From a bacterium ADurb.Bin374 (GTDB taxonomy: Bacteria; Riflebacteria; Ozemobacteria; Ozemobacterales; Ozemobacteraceae): a DNA stretch of 9,709 nucleotides. The position numbers and the translations under genes are program-made. Shown here in pieces: positions 6,531 to 9,709 of this stretch (its first letter is position 1; each line of letters opens with the position of its first letter). Under the pieces are notes generated by a model, which was given only the letters and a program-made list of their open reading frames with translations, did no database searches and had not been told where the DNA came from. The stretch is from NCBI GenBank assembly GCA_002068715.1, contig MWAR01000520.1, positions 1 to 9,709 on the forward strand, written 5' to 3'.

Positions 6531-8615
6531 ATGCGATTCTATAGACCGATGCGGGCCAGGGACCCGCTGCTCGCCTTGCTGTTATCGGTGGGCGCCGCGG
6601 TCATGCCTGTCTCCGCCACCGCGCAGGAATACCCTGCCGCGATGAGCGACGAGGCAGGACAGGCCGACGGCGCCGCTTTGCCCGGTATGGGCGGGTTGCT
6701 CCAGGCGCCGCCGAAGGTGGTCGCCATGCCGCTGGAGACCGGCGACGTGCGTGCGCCGATCGAACCGCCCGCGGCCATGGTGAACAAGGCCAGGAGCCGC
6801 GTCCAGAACACGGCCGCATCGGTTCGTGTCGCGGCGTCGAACGGCGCGGCCCAGTATGCCGCGCCCACCGCGGCCAGGGGCTACGACGCGGGCGGATACG
6901 TGGTCCAGGCGGGCGACACCGCTCCCGCGATCGCGCAGAAACTTCTCGGAAACGCGAATCGCTGGCAGGAACTGATGGCCTATAACCGGATTGCCGACCC
7001 GAACTCGTTGGTGGTCGGTCAGCGCCTGCTTCTGCCTGCCGCCGCCGGTGCCGTCCGTGTGTCCCGCACCGCCCCGGCCCGAATGGCGGCCGCCGCGGCT
7101 GCACCCGCACAGGTTGCCCTTGCCAGGCCCGCGGTCGCACCCGCCCCTGTCGTGCGCACGCCTGTCCGGGCGTCTGCGGCCGCGCAGGAATTTGAAGCCG
7201 TCGAGCCCGAGCTGGATGCCGCACCGACCGTGAACGCGCCGCAGAGAGTATCTGCGCCCGCCGTCGCGCAGGCGAAGAAAACTGCCGGAACTGCCGGATT
7301 CGATGCCGATGCCAGCTATTACGGCCAGAGTGGTGGAACCTACATCGTCCAGAAAGGTGATACCCTGGGGAAGATCGCGAAGAAGCTGCTCGGTTCGAGC
7401 AAGCGCTGGCGCGAAATCGCCGGGGCGAACCCGCAGATCAACCCCAATCGCCTCGAAGCCGGCATGAGCCTGAGCATCCCCGGAATGGAGCCCCCGGCCC
7501 AGGTGGCCGCAGCCCAGTCCTTCGATGCAGGAGGCCAGACCGCCATTCCGGCATACGAGCCGCCGCCCATGGCGCCGCCTCCTCCCTCGTTCTCGGCTCC
7601 TCCGTCCGCGATGATGCCCCCGGCTCCGCCTGCTCCGGTGATGCCTCAGGAGATGGAACCTCCGCCTCCGCCGCCCTACATGAGCACCGGTGCGATTCCA
7701 CCGGCGCCCATCATGGCAGCTCCGCAGACAGGGCCTGATGCCTCTACCACGCTCTATCGCGAAGAAAAATACCGGATTCCCGATGAGCTCAAGCCCACCG
7801 ACTTCTCGCCCTACTTCCTGAATCTTCGTGGGTATCACGGCCTGATCGAAACCGAAAGCGCCCTGATCCCATATTACAAGACCTGGCATTTCGGCTTCGG
7901 ATTCCGCTACGACAAATACAAGTATCTCAACGGGAAGGATGACGTCATCGACGGCCGCCAGTGGGTCATGCCCGTCAGTCTGATGTATACCGGCAGGAAA
8001 CTGATGGCCGGCGTCACCGTGCCGTTCCAGTCCTGGGAAGTGACTCGCACCGGCGGCGGTTTCCCCACCGTCGACCTCTCGGGCGTTCATGATCCGGAAG
8101 TGAAACTCGGCTACCAGATCTGGAAGAATTACGAAGGCAACCATGCGGTTCTGTTGCATGTCGCCGGCAAATTCTCCTCCGACAATTATCATCAGCCTCT
8201 GATCGATCTTTCCGGCAAATCCCGCGTCGGTGTCAAAATCGGCCCCACCAATGCGACGCGCGGCAGCTGGGTGGAGTTCGGCGGAGCATACTCGGGCCGC
8301 ATCAGCGAGCGCTGGGCGAGCCACGTGAACCTCGGCATCGCCAACGACGCCGAAGACAGCATCTCGAAATACATGTATCGCGGCGGTGTCGATTACCGCG
8401 TGAACCAGCACTTCTCGTTGATCGGCGAACTCGATGGCGAGAGCTGGGAGATGGATAATGGACCCGACGGCCCGAATATCGACCTCATTCTCGGCCTGTC
8501 CGTGTTCAACGAGAGCTGGCAGGCGAGTCTCGGCTTCCCGATGGCTCTCCAGAGCGATTTTGGATATGGCCACGACTTCGGGGTGACGTTCGGGTTGAAC
8601 ACCCGCTGGGACTGA
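6531..8615 (+). CDS. LysM-LysM-Pro-rich-beta-domain outer-membrane-type protein
   Basis: A 694-aa envelope protein. An N-terminal signal peptide ends near SATA-QEYP (about residue 32). Two LysM peptidoglycan-binding domains follow: about 121-170 (YVVQAGDTAPAIAQKLLG to LLLP) and 270-318 (YIVQKGDTLGKIAKKLLG to LSIPG), joined by an Ala/Pro/Val-rich linker. Residues about 338-402 are Pro/Met/Ala-rich and probably extended. From about 408 to the end there is a domain of alternating hydrophobic/polar strands rich in Tyr, Trp and Gly, ending FGLNTRWD. This looks like a beta-barrel or barrel-like outer-membrane domain with an aromatic residue almost at the C-terminus. A plausible role is tying the outer membrane to the cell wall (inference). 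The LysM calls are strong; the barrel call rests on pattern only and the strand number is not settled. It is followed at once by a strong terminator. Confidence 0.88.
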   Translation: MRFYRPMRARDPLLALLLSVGAAVMPVSATAQEYPAAMSDEAGQADGAALPGMGGLLQAPPKVVAMPLETGDVRAPIEPPAAMVNKARSRVQNTAASVRVAASNGAAQYAAPTAARGYDAGGYVVQAGDTAPAIAQKLLGNANRWQELMAYNRIADPNSLVVGQRLLLPAAAGAVRVSRTAPARMAAAAAAPAQVALARPAVAPAPVVRTPVRASAAAQEFEAVEPELDAAPTVNAPQRVSAPAVAQAKKTAGTAGFDADASYYGQSGGTYIVQKGDTLGKIAKKLLGSSKRWREIAGANPQINPNRLEAGMSLSIPGMEPPAQVAAAQSFDAGGQTAIPAYEPPPMAPPPPSFSAPPSAMMPPAPPAPVMPQEMEPPPPPPYMSTGAIPPAPIMAAPQTGPDASTTLYREEKYRIPDELKPTDFSPYFLNLRGYHGLIETESALIPYYKTWHFGFGFRYDKYKYLNGKDDVIDGRQWVMPVSLMYTGRKLMAGVTVPFQSWEVTRTGGGFPTVDLSGVHDPEVKLGYQIWKNYEGNHAVLLHVAGKFSSDNYHQPLIDLSGKSRVGVKIGPTNATRGSWVEFGGAYSGRISERWASHVNLGIANDAEDSISKYMYRGGVDYRVNQHFSLIGELDGESWEMDNGPDGPNIDLILGLSVFNESWQASLGFPMALQSDFGYGHDFGVTFGLNTRWD

Positions 8616-8616
8616 G

Positions 8617-8670
8617 CCCCAAAATCAAAACCCCGCGACTGGAAACGGTCGCGGGGTTTTGATTTTGGGG
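8617..8670. terminator. Perfect 23-bp hairpin, bidirectional intrinsic terminator
   Basis: Arms 8617-8639 and 8648-8670 are exact reverse complements around an 8-nt loop (TGGAAACG). The inner GC stem CCCCGCGAC/GTCGCGGGG is followed by TTTTGATTTT on the plus strand and, because the A-tract is the mirror image, by the same T-rich tract on the minus strand. It begins one base after the LysM gene's stop, and would also stop minus-strand transcription arriving from the cvpA-like/S23 side. Confidence 0.9.
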
Positions 8671-8694
8671 AAGTTTGAAGTTCGAAGTTTGAAA
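8670..8694 (+). repeat. Left GAAGTTTGAAG-type inverted flank of the S23 relic
   Basis: Two copies of GAAGTTTGAA separated by GTTC, followed by an A-rich run. The same unit appears in inverted orientation at 9009-9040, so the two sets bracket the decayed four-helix-bundle gene. It abuts the terminator hairpin directly. Confidence 0.75.
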
Positions 8695-8705
8695 AAGAAA
8701 GCGAT

Positions 8706-8965
8706 TCAGAGCGCGTGCTTGGCGCGCAGCTTCTTTATGATGGTTGTTAGAATAGATATCAGTTGATTTGCTTCGTCAAGGAGCGGGGCGGTCTGCTCGG
8801 AATCGGCGAGATCACAGGCGTTATATTCGCCCCCATCGACGTTCCCGCCGGCAATAATTGGTTCGCCAGAACATGCGTCACACCGTGCTGTCCCTGAAGA
8901 GTGTAACAGAATTTCACGATCTGCGTCACAAACGCAAAACTTCGGTCAGGCAGATCACTTTTCAC
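8706..8965 (-). pseudogene. Decayed four-helix-bundle protein (S23 / 23S rRNA intervening-sequence family)
   Basis: Relic of the small helical S23-type protein found in 23S rRNA intervening sequences and as orphan copies. A GTG start at 8965, with AGAGGA upstream, gives MKSDLPDRSFAFVTQIVKF and then LANQLLPAGTSMGANI, matching the first two helices. The family usually continues with an EEA-type motif and a third helix; here these are missing. Downstream, in another frame, the minus strand encodes DLADSEQTAPLLDEANQL, a short ISILTTIIKKLRAKHAL tail and a TGA at 8706-8708, a typical family C-terminus. So roughly 35-45 codons have been lost, out of frame, near plus position 8820-8830. The product is surely non-functional: the remaining open frame stops after 68 aa with unrelated residues. 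Comparison with the family is from memory of its consensus. Confidence 0.8.
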
Positions 8966-9008
8966 CCTTCGTCCTCTCTTCTTCTGTTTTTCTTTCCGTT
9001 GTTTCCCA

Positions 9009-9040
9009 TTTCAAACTTCAAACTTCACTCTTCAAACTTC
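9009..9040 (-). repeat. Right GAAGTTTGAAG-type inverted flank of the S23 relic
   Basis: On the minus strand: GAAGTTTGAAG, AGT, then GAAGTTTGAAGTTTGAAA, i.e. three GAAGTTTGAA-type units (the last two overlapping). It mirrors the left flank at 8670-8694. The interval to the relic's start (8966-9008) is pyrimidine-rich on the plus strand. The stop codon of the CvpA-like gene (9025-9027) lies within this repeat. Confidence 0.75.
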
Positions 9041-9709
9041 CTCGGTTCTGCGCGCACCCCTGCGCGCAGAACCGAGGCCACCTCGTGGAGGTCGATCCCC
9101 GCTGCGAGCGACTGAATCTCCTTGTCGTTCAGCAGGTCAAGGACTTTCGGATGCTTGATCAGGGCGGTGGTGTTCTTCTGTTGAACGAGCGTGCGGAGCT
9201 CGGCATCGTTCGAGAGTGCCTGGATTTTCGGATGCGACCGGACGGGAGCGAAGAGCGTGGCGAGGCGCTCCTGGTCGACCTTTTCCGGGTCGATGCCGGC
9301 TCGGGCGTCGCGGGCGAGTTCGACCAGTTCCACGACGCCGGATGCCTGGGCCGGAACGAGCGGAGCGGCGGCTTTTGAGACTTCCTGTGACAGCTTCCCG
9401 GTCAGTGAGACCGGCGACGTATTCCAGGCAGGCTGATACAGGGAAAGCGGCCAGGAAACTAGGGCGAACAGAACGAGTCCTTCGGCCGTTCCGAGACAGA
9501 GCCCTGCGGTCGCGTCGAGCGTGCCTGGGGAACGTTTCGGATCGAGCACCAGGCGGCCGAGCAGGCCGATGACGAGGTAGGCACCGATCGCGCAGAGATA
9601 GAAGCCGCCGACGGAGGCGGCGATTCCGCTGAGTCCGGCGGCGGTGCCTGCGATGGTTCCGAAGAAATATCCGCCGGCGATCGAGGCTGCGAGTCTGAAC
9701 CATCCGAAC
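9025..9709 (-). CDS. CvpA-like membrane protein with C-terminal helical extension, N-terminus beyond window
   Basis: The frame is open from the right edge to a TGA at 9025-9027 (227 residues visible); the start is outside the window. The visible part begins inside a Gly/Ala-rich membrane segment (FGWFRLAASIAGGYFFGTIAG), followed by a second (about residues 27-50, ending VIGLLGRLVLDPK) and a third (GTLDATAGLCLGTAEGLVLFALVSWPLSL, about 63-90). The loop-then-helix pattern, GR(L)V followed by LDATAG..GTAEGLVL, resembles the CvpA family, a multispanning inner-membrane protein whose founding member is needed for colicin V production. A cytoplasmic or periplasmic helical tail follows, with repeated HPK(I/V)..L(S/L)ND motifs (SHPKIQALSND and KHPKVLDLLND). 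The last residues, AEPRKFEE, are encoded by a palindrome and the GAAGTTTGAAG repeat, so the natural C-terminus may have been replaced. Family assignment is moderate. Confidence 0.75.
   Translation of the reverse strand, partial: FGWFRLAASIAGGYFFGTIAGTAAGLSGIAASVGGFYLCAIGAYLVIGLLGRLVLDPKRSPGTLDATAGLCLGTAEGLVLFALVSWPLSLYQPAWNTSPVSLTGKLSQEVSKAAAPLVPAQASGVVELVELARDARAGIDPEKVDQERLATLFAPVRSHPKIQALSNDAELRTLVQQKNTTALIKHPKVLDLLNDKEIQSLAAGIDLHEVASVLRAGVRAEPRKFEE
9040..9077. repeat. Perfect 17-bp palindrome with 4-nt loop
   Basis: CCTCGGTTCTGCGCGCA (9040-9056), CCCC, then its exact reverse complement (9061-9077). It overlaps the final codons (VLRAGVRAEPR) of the CvpA-like gene on the minus strand. It has no T-tract on either side, so it is not a classic intrinsic terminator. 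It could be a REP-like element, an mRNA 3' stabiliser or an end of the adjoining inserted element. Confidence 0.8.

Noticed and set aside
5356..6531. 391-codon open frame antisense to the deacetylase-fold gene
   Set aside because: No recognisable motifs; the sense strand carries continuous family motifs.
7540..7735. Repetitive CCG/CCT-rich tract as a DNA repeat element
   Set aside because: It is a Pro-rich linker in frame with the LysM protein; periodicity follows from proline codons.
6582..8573. 663-codon open frame antisense to the LysM gene
   Set aside because: Low-complexity Arg/Gly/His translation with no domains, while the plus strand has signal peptide, LysM domains and a strong Shine-Dalgarno.

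Overview
The DNA is GC-rich (hand-counted lines are mostly about 60-68% GC) and encodes a secreted glycine-zipper protein, a LysM-anchored outer-membrane-type beta protein, a CvpA-like inner-membrane protein and a 23S-IVS-type four-helix-bundle relic. Together these suggest a Gram-negative (diderm), probably environmental or uncultivated bacterium. I cannot name a phylum from the sequence alone.

Layout. (1) 1-4138, minus strand: a compact four-gene defence operon, in transcription order MNT nucleotidyltransferase antitoxin (mntA), HEPN RNase toxin (hepT), type III DNA methyltransferase (mod) and type III restriction helicase/nuclease (res). The res gene runs off the left edge, so its nuclease domain is not in view. 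The joints are a 20-nt overlap, a 17-nt gap and a 6-nt gap, so all four are probably made from one transcript. A promoter-like element lies directly upstream of mntA. The middle of mod has markedly lower GC and GC3 than the rest of the gene. (2) 4379-8615, plus strand: a secreted protein with two glycine-zipper segments, then an HDAC/acetylpolyamine amidohydrolase-fold protein in which three canonical active-site residues are substituted, then a fusion of two LysM domains, a proline-rich linker and a C-terminal outer-membrane-like beta domain. The last two are 32 nt apart and probably co-transcribed. The set ends in a 23-bp perfect hairpin terminator that should work in both directions. (3) 8671-9040: a small element bracketed by inverted GAAGTTTGAAG-type repeats, holding a decayed four-helix-bundle (S23/23S-IVS family) gene with an internal out-of-frame deletion. 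(4) 9025-9709, minus strand: a CvpA-like membrane protein running off the right edge. Its last codons and stop lie inside the repeat and a 17-bp palindrome.

The main points for a second look are the HEPN-MNT module fused transcriptionally to a type III R-M operon, the mosaic Mod, the deacetylase-fold protein with a rewired metal site, the LysM-beta-barrel fusion, and the IR-flanked S23 relic that appears to have overwritten the end of the CvpA-like gene. No tRNA, rRNA, CRISPR array or transposase was seen.
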